From: Bradyrhizobium manausense
GTDB lineage: Bacteria; Pseudomonadota; Alphaproteobacteria; Rhizobiales; Xanthobacteraceae
NCBI RefSeq assembly: GCF_018130615.1
Contig: NZ_JAFCKB010000011.1
Span: forward strand, 1-64,000
Reading direction: 5' to 3'
Length of the DNA stretch: 64,000 nucleotides
Shown piece after piece: positions 42,835-52,024 of this stretch. The notes below the pieces were generated by a model, which worked only from the letters and a program-made list of their open reading frames with translations, was not told the origin of the DNA and ran no database searches. Within the stretch, counting starts at the first letter, position 1. The number at the start of each line of letters is the position of its first letter. Both the position numbers and the translations under genes were made by a program.

Positions 42835-42862
42835 TTCGAATCGTATCCTCAGGTCTCACGGC

Positions 42863-42892
42863 CGAGACGCCGTCTCGCGACAATGAGACGGC
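42863..42892. promoter_or_regulatory. Dyad upstream of the sigma54 promoter (candidate enhancer site)
   Basis: CGAGAC (42863-42868) faces GTCTCG (42872-42877), and GCCGTCTC (42869-42876) faces GAGACGGC (42885-42892) with an 8-bp spacer. The centre lies about 95 bp before the -24 element, the usual distance for an enhancer-binding protein site. A regulator of that class is encoded nearby. Confidence 0.5.
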
Positions 42893-42973
42893 GCGTTGCA
42901 AATCCGCCCCGGGATATCGGCTATTGCGGCCTTAAACCAGCGTTTTCTCACAAGCTTGAGGCGCTCCCGGCGC

Positions 42974-42989
42974 TGGCACACCGCTTGCT
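42974..42989 (+). promoter_or_regulatory. Sigma54 (RpoN) promoter, -24/-12
   Basis: TGGCACACCGCTTGCT matches the consensus TGGCAC-N5-TTGCW at all key positions (GG at 42975-42976 and GC at 42987-42988 correctly spaced). Transcription would start about 43000, some 55 bp before the monooxygenase ATG at 43055. Confidence 0.8.
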
Positions 42990-43054
42990 GAAGCCATTTC
43001 CGTTCACGTCAGCGAACGCGCAGCAAGACGCGTCAACATCAGATGAGGAAACCC

Positions 43055-44152
43055 ATGGAGATCGGCTATTTCACGATGCCTTCGCATCCGCCGGAGTGCG
43101 GCCTGAAGGAAGGACATGACTGGGACCTGCAGGTCCTGCGCTGGCTCGACGAGCTCGGCTATCAGGAAGCCTGGATCGGCGAGCACCACACCGCGCCCTG
43201 GGAACCCAATCCCACGCCGGACCTCTTGATCGCGCAGGCCCTGATGCAGACCAAGCGCCTGCGCATCGGCCCCGGCGGCTTCCTGCTGCCCTATCATCAC
43301 CCGGCAGAGCTCGCCAACCGCGTCGCGATGCTGGACCATCTCTCCGAGGGCCGTCTGAATTTCGGCGTCGCTGCGTCCGGCCTGCCGAGCGACTGGGCGA
43401 TGTTCAACGTCGACGGCATGAGCGGCCAGAACCGCGACATGACCCGCGAGGCGCTCGAGATCATCCTGAAGCTGTGGACCGAGCCGGCGCCGTTCACGCA
43501 CAAGGGCAAGTTCTGGACGGTGACCAAGCCCGACACGATGTTCGACTTCCTCAAGCCGCACATCAAGCCGTTGCAAGCGCCACATCCGCCGATCGGCGTC
43601 GCCGGGCTCTCGAAGAATTCGGACACGCTGAAGCTCGCCGGCGAGCGCGGCTTCATTCCGATGAGCCTCAACCTCAACCCGGCCTATGTCTCCAGCCATT
43701 GGGACTCGGTCGAGATCGGCGCCGCCAAGACCGGCCGCAAGCCGAACCGGCAGGACTGGCGTCTGGTGCGCGAGGTGTTCGTCGCCGACACCGATGAGGA
43801 GGCCTGGAAGCTTTCGACCGGGGACATGATGGGCCGGATGATGAGCGAGTACTTCCTGCCCCTGCTCGGTCATTTCGGCTTCAAGGACTATCTCAAGCAC
43901 GCGCCCGACGTGCCCGACAGCGACGTCACCGTCGAATATTGCGCCAAGCGGAACTGGATCGTCGGCTCGCCTGCGACCATCGCCGAAAAGATCGAGACGA
44001 TCTATGACGAGGTCGGCGGCTTCGGCGTGCTCTGCGTGTTCGGCTTCGACTACAAGCACAAGCCGGAAGCCTGGCACCACTCGCTCTCTCTGCTCAAGAA
44101 CGAAGTGATGCCGCGCCTGACGCATCTCGGCTCCGCGAAGAAGGCAGCTTGA
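43055..44152 (+). CDS. Luciferase-like (LLM) flavin-dependent monooxygenase
   Basis: 365 residues of the bacterial luciferase-like barrel; its opening MEIGYFTMPSHPP and the segment WIGEHHTAPWEPNPTPDLL are family-typical. It uses reduced FMN and oxygen, so needs a separate reductase, encoded immediately after. It resembles limonene and cyclic-ketone type monooxygenases, but the substrate is unknown. ATG 43055 is used because GAGGAA lies 5 bp before it; 43043 is an alternative. Expression from the sigma54 promoter at 42974 is expected. Confidence 0.87.
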   Translation: MEIGYFTMPSHPPECGLKEGHDWDLQVLRWLDELGYQEAWIGEHHTAPWEPNPTPDLLIAQALMQTKRLRIGPGGFLLPYHHPAELANRVAMLDHLSEGRLNFGVAASGLPSDWAMFNVDGMSGQNRDMTREALEIILKLWTEPAPFTHKGKFWTVTKPDTMFDFLKPHIKPLQAPHPPIGVAGLSKNSDTLKLAGERGFIPMSLNLNPAYVSSHWDSVEIGAAKTGRKPNRQDWRLVREVFVADTDEEAWKLSTGDMMGRMMSEYFLPLLGHFGFKDYLKHAPDVPDSDVTVEYCAKRNWIVGSPATIAEKIETIYDEVGGFGVLCVFGFDYKHKPEAWHHSLSLLKNEVMPRLTHLGSAKKAA

Positions 44153-44211
44153 CCGGATACGGGTGCGGCGCGAACGTGCCGCACCCGCCATTTCTCTTGG
44201 GAGATGTCGAC

Positions 44212-44766
44212 GTGACGGTGGACGCCAAGGATTTCAAGCAGGCGATGCGCCAATGCGCCGGCGCGGTCGCACTGGTCACGGTCGGCGCCGAGCACGGCAA
44301 GCGCACCGGGCTGACGGTGACCTCGGCCACCTCGCTGTCCGACAACCCGCCGTCGCTGATCGTCTGCGTCAACCGCAACGCCAGCGCACACGCGCGCATC
44401 CGCGAGGAAGGCGCGTTCGCGATCAACTTTCTGCACGAGGATCACGCCCTGCTGGCGCTGACCTTCAGCGGCCAGAAGGGCGTCAACGGCGACGAGCGGT
44501 TTGCGTTCGGCCAATGGACGCGCGAGGTGACCGGCGCGCCGGTGCTGACGGATGCGGTCGCCGCGTTCGACTGCGCGCTGGCGCAGGAGTTCGAGACCAG
44601 GACGCATTCGATCTTCGTCGGCGAGGTCCGCGGAGCGACCCATTCGGCCGCGGCCGCACCGCTGGTGTATCTGCGCAGCAGCTTCCACACGCCGCAGGAA
44701 ATCCGCGAGACAGTTTCCGTGGGCGATCTCGATTCGCGGCATTTGAGCTGGACGGATTTTTCGTAA
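44212..44766 (+). CDS. Flavin reductase (HpaC/DIM6-NTAB family)
   Basis: 184 residues. Flavin-binding fold with GKRTGLTVTSATSLSDNPPS and REEGAFAINFLHEDH, typical of NAD(P)H:FMN oxidoreductases that feed two-component monooxygenases. GTG 44212 is preferred (GGGAG 8 bp before it); a TTG at 44149 would give an N-terminus overlapping the previous gene. Supplies FMNH2 to the upstream LLM enzyme. Its stop lies 7 bp from the convergent regulator's end. Confidence 0.88.
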   Translation: MTVDAKDFKQAMRQCAGAVALVTVGAEHGKRTGLTVTSATSLSDNPPSLIVCVNRNASAHARIREEGAFAINFLHEDHALLALTFSGQKGVNGDERFAFGQWTREVTGAPVLTDAVAAFDCALAQEFETRTHSIFVGEVRGATHSAAAAPLVYLRSSFHTPQEIRETVSVGDLDSRHLSWTDFS

Positions 44767-44773
44767 GGGTGCG

Positions 44774-46639
44774 CTACTGTGCGGTCTCGATCTTCATCGC
44801 TTTGATCTTCCGATACAGTGTCGCGCGGCTGAGCTTCAGCGTTCGCGCCGCCTCGGTGACGCGGCCGCCGTGCTTGCGAAGCGCCTCGACGATCGTCGCG
44901 CGTTCGGCGGCTCCGAGATCGGTCGCCGCTATCCTCCCTCCGAATGGCGGGAGATCGAGATCGGCATCCACGATGACGCCCCCCTCCGCCGTACAGCCGG
45001 CAAGTCGCAGCACGTGACGGAGCTGGCGCATGTTGCCGGGATAGGAGTAGGTCGACAGCAGCGCCCATGCTTCGCCCGAGAGGCGGCAGGTCGGCGCCTC
45101 CTCGCATGCGATTTGGCGGATGATGTCATCGCGATCCGCGCGCTCGCGCAGGGCCGGCAGCCGCACCTCCATGCCGCGCAGGCGAAAATAGAGGTCGGCG
45201 CGGAAGGCACCCTCCTCCGCCATGCGGCCGAGATCGCGATGGGTGGCGCTGATCAGGCGGATGTCCACCGGCACCGGCTTGAGCGCGCCGAGCGGCCAGA
45301 CCTCGCGATTCTCCAGCACGCGCAGCAGGCGTGTCTGCAACGCGATCGGCATGTCGCCGATCTCGTCCAGAAACAGCGTGCCGCCGTCGGCCTGCACGAT
45401 CAGACCCTTCGAGCCGTCGCGGCGCGCGCCTGTGAAGGCGCCGGCCTCGTAGCCGAACAGCTCGGCATCGATCAGGCTCTCCGGCATCGCCGCGCAATTC
45501 AGCGCGACGTAGTTGTTGCGGGCGCGATTGCTCGCGGCGTGAATGGCACGCGCGAACACATCCTTGCCGACGCCGGTCTCGCCGTGCAGCAGCACCGGCA
45601 GGTTGTGATCGCCGATGCTCCGGAGCCGCTTCACGCTCTTGACCAGGCCGGGATCGCGTCCGGCGAGCCGGTGGAGCGCGTCGAAGCGATCGGCGGGTGC
45701 ATCACGGCGCAGCGCGGAGGATTTTGCGCGCAGCGGCGGGGTAACATGGCTCCGTCCCAGCGGACGGCCGTCGGCGCGGCGCAACTCGACGAGCTCGTCC
45801 GCATGGCGCGAGGGATCGAGCTTGATGTAGCGCGACAGATCGATACCCGATGCAATCAGGCCATCGGTGAGGCCGAGCAATGCGCGCGCCTGCCGGCAGG
45901 CGCCAACGATGCGGCGGTCGTCGTCATAAGCGAGCAGACCACTACCGCCGTCGCCCGGCACGGTCGCGATCCAGGCGTTGCGGAAATGATCGCGGAAGAT
46001 CGCGCCCTCCATCCGCCGCGTCGCTTCCATGGTCACCGCGAGCGCGAGCTGATGCGCAGTGCGTTCGAGGTCCTCGCGGCAGGAGGTGATGTTGACCGCG
46101 CCGGCAAGCCGCCCGGCCTGATCGAACAACGGCGCCACCGCGCAGGAGAACATGTGCCATTGCGCACGAAAATGCTCGTCGCGGTGCACCAGGATCGGCT
46201 TCTGCTCGGCAAGCGCTGTCCCGAGCCCGTTGGTGCCCTCAAAGGTCTCGGCAAAGTTCGAACCGGTATAGATCTTCCAGTCCATGAACATTCGCGCATC
46301 GGATTCGCCCGGCAGGCGACTGAACAGCATGGTCGCGTTCACGTCAGCCAGATTGACGCAATAGCCGGCGTCCCGCAGCACGCGGGCAAGATCGTCGAGT
46401 TCGGGCGTGAGCAGCCGGATGGTCTCTTCCATGGGCTCGGCGACGTGACGGACCTCGGCCTCGGTGAGGGTCTGCGGCGGGCCTTGACGGGCAGGATCGA
46501 GCTTGTGGCTGATCAGGCAGCGCCGCCAGGAGTTTTCGATGCGCGACGATGCGTCGACGTCGGCCACGTGATTGGCCACGGACAAGACACGGGCGACATG
46601 GTTCGAGGCCGAGAGGCTGGCCATCGCGGACGTCTCCAC
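44774..46639 (-). CDS. acoR: AcoR-type sigma54-dependent enhancer-binding regulator
   Basis: 621 residues: an N-terminal GAF-like sensory region (about 60-240; starts with the AcoR-type SWRRCLISHKLDP), a central AAA+ domain (about 320-555) with Walker A GETGVGKD, the sigma54-contact loop GAFTGA, Walker B TLFLDEIGD and arginine-rich RADLYFRL, and a C-terminal Fis-type HTH (GRVTEAARTLKLSRATLYRKIKAM). It would activate RpoN promoters, and the only one seen nearby is at 42974, for the adjacent monooxygenase unit. The inducer is probably a small organic compound. Confidence 0.92.
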   Translation of the reverse strand: METSAMASLSASNHVARVLSVANHVADVDASSRIENSWRRCLISHKLDPARQGPPQTLTEAEVRHVAEPMEETIRLLTPELDDLARVLRDAGYCVNLADVNATMLFSRLPGESDARMFMDWKIYTGSNFAETFEGTNGLGTALAEQKPILVHRDEHFRAQWHMFSCAVAPLFDQAGRLAGAVNITSCREDLERTAHQLALAVTMEATRRMEGAIFRDHFRNAWIATVPGDGGSGLLAYDDDRRIVGACRQARALLGLTDGLIASGIDLSRYIKLDPSRHADELVELRRADGRPLGRSHVTPPLRAKSSALRRDAPADRFDALHRLAGRDPGLVKSVKRLRSIGDHNLPVLLHGETGVGKDVFARAIHAASNRARNNYVALNCAAMPESLIDAELFGYEAGAFTGARRDGSKGLIVQADGGTLFLDEIGDMPIALQTRLLRVLENREVWPLGALKPVPVDIRLISATHRDLGRMAEEGAFRADLYFRLRGMEVRLPALRERADRDDIIRQIACEEAPTCRLSGEAWALLSTYSYPGNMRQLRHVLRLAGCTAEGGVIVDADLDLPPFGGRIAATDLGAAERATIVEALRKHGGRVTEAARTLKLSRATLYRKIKAMKIETAQ

Positions 46640-46703
46640 CCTGTATTATTGTGCAAAGTCTGGCAGCACGGGCGGGGATGTCAATCGGGAACCGGTTTTC
46701 GCT

Positions 46704-46803
46704 GTCATTCCTGGGCGGCTCGAAGAGCCGAGCTATGGTGCGCAATTGCGCACCTGAGAATCTCGGGATTCCGGGTTCGCGCTGACGCGCGCCCCGGAAT
46801 GAC
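46704..46803. repeat. GCGCAATTGCGC repeat element, copy 3
   Basis: Runs from GTCATTCCTGGG to CCCCGGAATGAC, with core GTGCGCAATTGCGCACCTGA identical to copy 1. Lies between the divergent regulator gene start and the convergent acyl-CoA carboxylase end. Confidence 0.8.
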
Positions 46804-46829
46804 GCCGCATTGCATTTGCTGCACTGCCC

Positions 46830-49800
46830 TCACCACGTATCAATACACGGCCGCTTCTTCTCTGTTCGCGCCGGCGGCTTCGGGACTGACCGCAGACCCG
46901 CCATGATCCAGCGCCGCGTTTCGGCGGGATCGATGACGTTGTCGATCTCGAACACGGAAGCGATCGATACGGCCTTGCCGTTGGCGTAGAGCTCGGCGAC
47001 CTTGTTGCGGTAATAGGTCTCGCGCTCCTCGGGATCGGCGATCGCCTCCATCTCCTTGCGGAAGCCAAGGCGGACGTAGCCTTCCAGACCCATGCCGCCG
47101 AATTCGCCGGTCGGCCAGGCCGCCGTGAAGAACGAGGCATGGAAGCCCCCGCCGATCATCGACTGCGCGCCAAGGCCATAGCCCTTGCGCAGCACGATGC
47201 CGAACAACGGCACGGTAAGGCTCGCCCCCGTGACGAACATGCGCGAAACGTGGCGCACGATCGCGGTCTTCTCGGCCTCCGGGCCGACCATGAAGCCGGG
47301 CGTGTCGCAGAGCGAGACGATCGGCAGATCGAAGGCGTCGCAGAGCTGGAGAAAGCGCGCGGCCTTGTCGCCGGCATCGGCATCGATGGCCCCGCCGAGA
47401 TGGCGCGGATTGTTGGCGATCAGACCGAACGGCTTGCCCTCGATGCGGATCAGCGCGGTGATCATGCCGACGCCGTAGTCGCGGCGCAACTCCAGCACGG
47501 CATCCTTGTCGGCGACGAGGTCGATCACGCTGCGGATGTCGTAGACGCGCAGGCGGTTTTCAGGGATCGCGCGACGGAGCAGGCGCTGGTCCGCAGCCTC
47601 CCAGTCCGTCACCGCGCCCTGGAAATAGGACAGGTATTTTTGCGCGACGGAGGTCGCCTCCTCCTCGTCCTCGGCGAGGATGTCGATGACGCCGTTCGGC
47701 GACTGGAACGAGACCGGGCCGACCTCGGCCGGGTGATAGACGCCGAGTCCGCCGCCCTCGATCATCGCGGGGCCGCCCATGCCGATCGAGGCGTTCTTGG
47801 TGGCGATGATGACATCGCAGCAGCCGAGCATCGCTGCGTTGCCGGCAAAGCAATAGCCGGAGACAACGCCAATGACAGGCACTAGGCCGGAGAGCCTTGC
47901 GAACTGCACGAACGACGGCCCATCGAGACCGGTCATGCCGAGCCGGTCGGTATCGCCGGGCCGGCCGCCGCCGCCTTCGGCGTAAAACACCAGCGGCACG
48001 CGCCAGTCTTCCGCAAGCGTGAGCATGCGGTCGATCTTCTTGTGGTTCATGTGGCCCTGCGTGCCCGCAAGCACGGTGTAGTCATAGGCCACGACGATGC
48101 AGCGCGCGGCATCGCCACCGAATTTTTCGGCATTGACGGTGGCGACCCCCATCACGAGGCCGTCAGCCGGCGTGTTCTTGATGAGGTCGTCGAGCTTGCG
48201 CCGCCGGCGCTGCGCCGCAATTGCGAGGCTGCCGTACTCCATGAAGGAGCCTTCGTCGACGAGCTGGGCGACGTTCTCGCGCGCGGTGCGCTGGTCGGTG
48301 TTGCGGCGGCGCTCGACCGAGGCTGGACGGTTCGCATCGAGCGTGTTGGCCTGGCGCGCGATCAGCTCGGCAAGATCGGGACGGATGTGATCCAGATCGA
48401 TCTCCGCTTCCGCGGCCGTACTATCGGCCGCGACGTCGAGCGGTTCGAGATAGAGAATCGGTTCGCCATGCAGCAGCGTGACGCCGTCGCCGGCGACGAG
48501 TTTGGTCACACGCCCGCCCTGCTCGGCCATGACCAGATGCTCCATCTTCATGGACTCGATCACGGCAAGCTGCTGGCCCGGGCGGACGACCTCGCCCTCC
48601 TTCACCTGGATGGTGACGATGGTCCCTTGCAAGGGCGCTGCGACCATGACCGCGCCTTCCGGCACGACTGGCGCGACCTGGGCCTCGGCACCGTGCGCAC
48701 CGCTTCGCTCGGCGGCGGCAAAGTAGAGCGGCTTGGCCGCGCCATCCGCCGCCTCGACCAGCTTCGCGATGTTGCGATCGATGAAGTCAGTCGCAATGCG
48801 ATTGGTTCTGAAATCGGGATTCGCCAGCACCGCCTGGAGGAAGGCGATGTTGGTGACGACGCCATCGATCCGGAACTCGCGCAAGACGCGCGAGGCTTTT
48901 GCCACGACATCGTGCCAGGCTTCGCCGGGCGTATGCACGATCACCTTGGCCAGCAGCGAGTCGAAGGCCGCGCTGGTCTTGTAACCGGCATAGCCAAAGC
49001 TATCGACGCGGACGCCGGGACCTGACGGCGGTTCGAACACGGCGAGCACGCCGCCGGTCGGATGTGTCGCGCCGGTCTCGTCCAGCGTCTCCATGTTGAC
49101 GCGGAGCTGCATGGCATAGCCGCGCGGCTTCGGGATCGATGCTTGCGCCAGCCCAAGCGAGGCCAGCGAAGTTCCGGCGGCAACCGCGAGCTGGGCGCGG
49201 ACGAGATCGAGGCCGAGCACCTCTTCCGTCACGGTGTGCTCGACCTGGAGCCGCGGATTGGCCTCGATGAAGGCAAAGCTGTCTTCAGCCATGCCATCGA
49301 CCAGAAACTCGAACGTGCCGAGATTGTCATACGACGCGGCCGCCGCAAGCTGCTTGGCCGCCTCGATGATGCGGCCACGCAAGCCATCGCTGAGCGAGGG
49401 GCTCGGCGCCACTTCGATCAGCTTCTGGTGCCGGCGTTGGATGGTGCATTCGCGCTCCCAGAGATGGGAGATTGCGCCGTGATGGTCGCCGACGATCTGC
49501 ACCTCGATATGACGGGCCTGCCGGATCAGCCGCTCGGCATAGACGCCGTCATAGCCGAACGCCGCCTTGGCTTCGGACTGGCAGCGCGCATAGGCCTCCG
49601 CGAGATCGTTAGCCTTCTCAACGACACGCATGCCGCGGCCACCGCCGCCGGCCATCGCCTTGATCACGATCACCGCAGTACTGCCGAGCGAGGTGAAGAA
49701 CGCCGTAATCTCCTCCAGGCTCGACGGCCCGCTGGTGCCGGCAATGATCGGCACGCCGCAGCGCTTTGCCAATTGCCGCGCCGCGACCTTGTCGCCGAAC

Positions 49801-50135
49801 AGCTCGAGTGCCGCCGGCTTCGGCCCGACGAAGGTGATGCCCACATCGGCGCAAGCTTTCGCGAACGCCGCGTTCTCGCTGAGGAAGCCGTAGCCGGGAT
49901 GCACGGCATCGCAGCCGGCGCTCTTCGCCGCCTTCACGACCGCTTCGATGTCGAGATAGGCCCGCGCGCCGCGGCCGGGGATTTCGACGGCCTCGTCGGC
50001 GACACGCACATGCAGCGACATTGCGTCGTCGGCGGGATGGATCGCCACCGTGGCGATGCCGGCGTCGGCGGCGGCGCGCGCGATGCGGATGGCGATCTCG
50101 CCGCGATTGGCGATCAGAAGCTTTTTGAACGACAT
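46830..50135 (-). CDS. Single-chain acyl-CoA carboxylase (biotin carboxylase + BCCP + carboxyltransferase)
   Basis: About 1,101 residues in one chain. Residues 1-450: biotin carboxylase (KLLIANRGEIAIRI; AGGGGRGMRVV ATP loop). Residues 500-570: biotin carrier with biotinylated Lys about residue 530 in ESMKMEH. Residues 600-1090: carboxyltransferase (VATVNAEKFGGDAARCIVVAYDYTVLAGTQG). This fused layout is that of homohexameric long-chain acyl-CoA carboxylases rather than the usual split propionyl-/acetyl-CoA enzymes. Start at 50135 (MSFKKLL); 50147 is 4 codons longer. Follows an acyl-CoA ligase gene 12 bp upstream. Confidence 0.9.
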   Translation of the reverse strand: MSFKKLLIANRGEIAIRIARAAADAGIATVAIHPADDAMSLHVRVADEAVEIPGRGARAYLDIEAVVKAAKSAGCDAVHPGYGFLSENAAFAKACADVGITFVGPKPAALELFGDKVAARQLAKRCGVPIIAGTSGPSSLEEITAFFTSLGSTAVIVIKAMAGGGGRGMRVVEKANDLAEAYARCQSEAKAAFGYDGVYAERLIRQARHIEVQIVGDHHGAISHLWERECTIQRRHQKLIEVAPSPSLSDGLRGRIIEAAKQLAAAASYDNLGTFEFLVDGMAEDSFAFIEANPRLQVEHTVTEEVLGLDLVRAQLAVAAGTSLASLGLAQASIPKPRGYAMQLRVNMETLDETGATHPTGGVLAVFEPPSGPGVRVDSFGYAGYKTSAAFDSLLAKVIVHTPGEAWHDVVAKASRVLREFRIDGVVTNIAFLQAVLANPDFRTNRIATDFIDRNIAKLVEAADGAAKPLYFAAAERSGAHGAEAQVAPVVPEGAVMVAAPLQGTIVTIQVKEGEVVRPGQQLAVIESMKMEHLVMAEQGGRVTKLVAGDGVTLLHGEPILYLEPLDVAADSTAAEAEIDLDHIRPDLAELIARQANTLDANRPASVERRRNTDQRTARENVAQLVDEGSFMEYGSLAIAAQRRRRKLDDLIKNTPADGLVMGVATVNAEKFGGDAARCIVVAYDYTVLAGTQGHMNHKKIDRMLTLAEDWRVPLVFYAEGGGGRPGDTDRLGMTGLDGPSFVQFARLSGLVPVIGVVSGYCFAGNAAMLGCCDVIIATKNASIGMGGPAMIEGGGLGVYHPAEVGPVSFQSPNGVIDILAEDEEEATSVAQKYLSYFQGAVTDWEAADQRLLRRAIPENRLRVYDIRSVIDLVADKDAVLELRRDYGVGMITALIRIEGKPFGLIANNPRHLGGAIDADAGDKAARFLQLCDAFDLPIVSLCDTPGFMVGPEAEKTAIVRHVSRMFVTGASLTVPLFGIVLRKGYGLGAQSMIGGGFHASFFTAAWPTGEFGGMGLEGYVRLGFRKEMEAIADPEERETYYRNKVAELYANGKAVSIASVFEIDNVIDPAETRRWIMAGLRSVPKPPARTEKKRPCIDTW

Positions 50136-50147
50136 CGTATCTCTCAA

Positions 50148-51869
50148 CTAAACGGCAGCAGGAAGGTCTGGATTGAGCTCCTGCTTCTTCACCTTGCCGG
50201 TCGCCGTCAGAGGCAGCGCGTCAATGATGCGTATCTCCGGGACCTTGTAGACGGCCATGCGCTCGGCACACCAGGCTCGCAGATCCTCGGCGGAGATGGT
50301 GCCGACGGCCTCAGGCTTGAGCTGGATATAGGCTACCGGCACCTGCCCCTTGTCGGGGTCGTCGCGCCCGATCACGCCTGAGCCCAGCACCTTCGGATGC
50401 TGGCCGAGCAGCGCCTCGATCTCCGGCGGAAACACGCTCATGCCCTTGACCTTCAACATCTCCTTGCGGCGGCCGAGGAAGTGGAGGAAGCCGTCCTTGT
50501 CGATGGTGCCGATGTCGCCGGTGCGCAGCCAGCCGTCGATCAGCGCCTCCGCGGTCGCCTCCGGCTTGTTCCAGTAGCTCTTGAGCAGCGACGGCGTGCG
50601 CACGCGGATCTCGCCCTCCGCGCCGAGCGGCAGCAATGCGCCGGTCTCGAAATCGGTGATCTTGAACTCGGCGCCGGGGACCGGCAGGCCGACGAAGATC
50701 GGCTGGTTGTTGAGATCGAAATCGTCGTCCTGGAAGCCGGCCGTGAAGGTGTTGGAGGTGTGGGTCTCCGTCATGCCCCAGGCCGCCTCCATCAGGATCG
50801 TGCCGGTGAGATCCTTCCAGCGCTTGCGATAGTCGGCGTTGAGCTTCTTCACGAAAGACACGACGCGGACCTGCTTCAGCGACGACAGGTCGAACTCGTT
50901 CCAGCGCGGATGGTCCATCAGCTCGACCGCGCCATCAACCGGCATCGCGGTGATCGTGACCTTGTACTTGTCGATCGCGGCCATCGCGCCGACGGCATCC
51001 CAGCGCGCCAGCAGGATCAGCGTTCCGCCGGAGAACAGCGGGAAGATCAGGCCGAAATTCTCGCCCGCGATCCAGAACTCCGGAAAGAACGACAGGAACA
51101 CGCTGCTCTCGTCCGACAGCACCGAGATGCCGTAATTGGCGGCGGCCGTATAGACCATGTCGCGATGGGTGTGGACGCAGCCCTTCGGCATGCCGGTGGT
51201 GCCGCCGGTGTAGTTGAGCGCGGCGACCTCATCGAGGCCGGGCGCCGGCAGCGCGGTGGGTGCGGACTGTGCTGCGAGCGCGGGCAACAGATCGGTCGCG
51301 CCTGAAACCGCGATGCGCGGCGCGCGGATCGAGTCCGGCGTCGGAAATGTGGGCGTCGCCGGCACGACATCGGCAAAGCTGGTGACGATGATCTCCCGCA
51401 GGCTCACCTCGCCTCTGACCTGCTCGACGACCGGAATGAGCTGGTCCAGCGCCACGATCACCTCGGCCTTGGTGTCGTTGAGCTCGTAGGACAGCTCGAA
51501 CGCACGCGACAGCGGGCTCACGGGCACATGGACGGCGCCGAGCTTCAGGATGCCGAAGAACACGATGTGGAATTGCGGACAGTTCGGCAGGAAGACCGCG
51601 ACGCGATCGCCCTTGCGCACGCCCTTGGCCTGCAACAGCGCGGCAAAGCGGTCGCTCTGCTGGTCGAGCTCGGCATAGGTCGTGACGTGCCCGTAGAAGA
51701 TCACCGCGGGACGTGCGGGGCTCTTCTTGGCCCAGGCGCGCAGATATTCCGTCAAGGGAACTTCGCCATGCAGGTAGTTCGGCGAGCGCGGCATGTCCTT
51801 GGGCCAAGCCTTGTCCCAAAGGCCGTGCAAGGTGGCGAGGTAGTTCTTCTCGTTGAGGCCCGCACTCAT
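50148..51869 (-). CDS. AMP-forming acyl-CoA ligase
   Basis: 573 residues of the ANL superfamily. P-loop YTGGTTGMPKGCVHTH, A5-type motif WGMTETHTSN, adenylate-binding GWLRTGDIGTIDKDGFL and C-terminal catalytic Lys region TGKVKKQEL. Activates a carboxylic acid to its CoA ester in the cytoplasm. With the downstream carboxylase it probably activates and then carboxylates the same acid. Substrate unknown. Confidence 0.93.
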   Translation of the reverse strand: MSAGLNEKNYLATLHGLWDKAWPKDMPRSPNYLHGEVPLTEYLRAWAKKSPARPAVIFYGHVTTYAELDQQSDRFAALLQAKGVRKGDRVAVFLPNCPQFHIVFFGILKLGAVHVPVSPLSRAFELSYELNDTKAEVIVALDQLIPVVEQVRGEVSLREIIVTSFADVVPATPTFPTPDSIRAPRIAVSGATDLLPALAAQSAPTALPAPGLDEVAALNYTGGTTGMPKGCVHTHRDMVYTAAANYGISVLSDESSVFLSFFPEFWIAGENFGLIFPLFSGGTLILLARWDAVGAMAAIDKYKVTITAMPVDGAVELMDHPRWNEFDLSSLKQVRVVSFVKKLNADYRKRWKDLTGTILMEAAWGMTETHTSNTFTAGFQDDDFDLNNQPIFVGLPVPGAEFKITDFETGALLPLGAEGEIRVRTPSLLKSYWNKPEATAEALIDGWLRTGDIGTIDKDGFLHFLGRRKEMLKVKGMSVFPPEIEALLGQHPKVLGSGVIGRDDPDKGQVPVAYIQLKPEAVGTISAEDLRAWCAERMAVYKVPEIRIIDALPLTATGKVKKQELNPDLPAAV

Positions 51870-52024
51870 GACGTCTTCCCGCGCGCTTTTTCTTTTCGGG
51901 CACAGATGTGCCTTCGTCCGACGTCATTACACGTCGAGCACGGCGAACGTCATGTCAAGACAAACAGTTCGTCGGCATCACGGGCGATACCGTGACGCGG
52001 AAATACGCGGAGAAAGGTTGCGCG

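Noticed and set aside
44870-46906. A 678-codon frame on the + strand
   Set aside because: Antisense to the AcoR-type regulator, whose Walker, GAFTGA and Fis HTH motifs are intact; the frame itself shows no motif.
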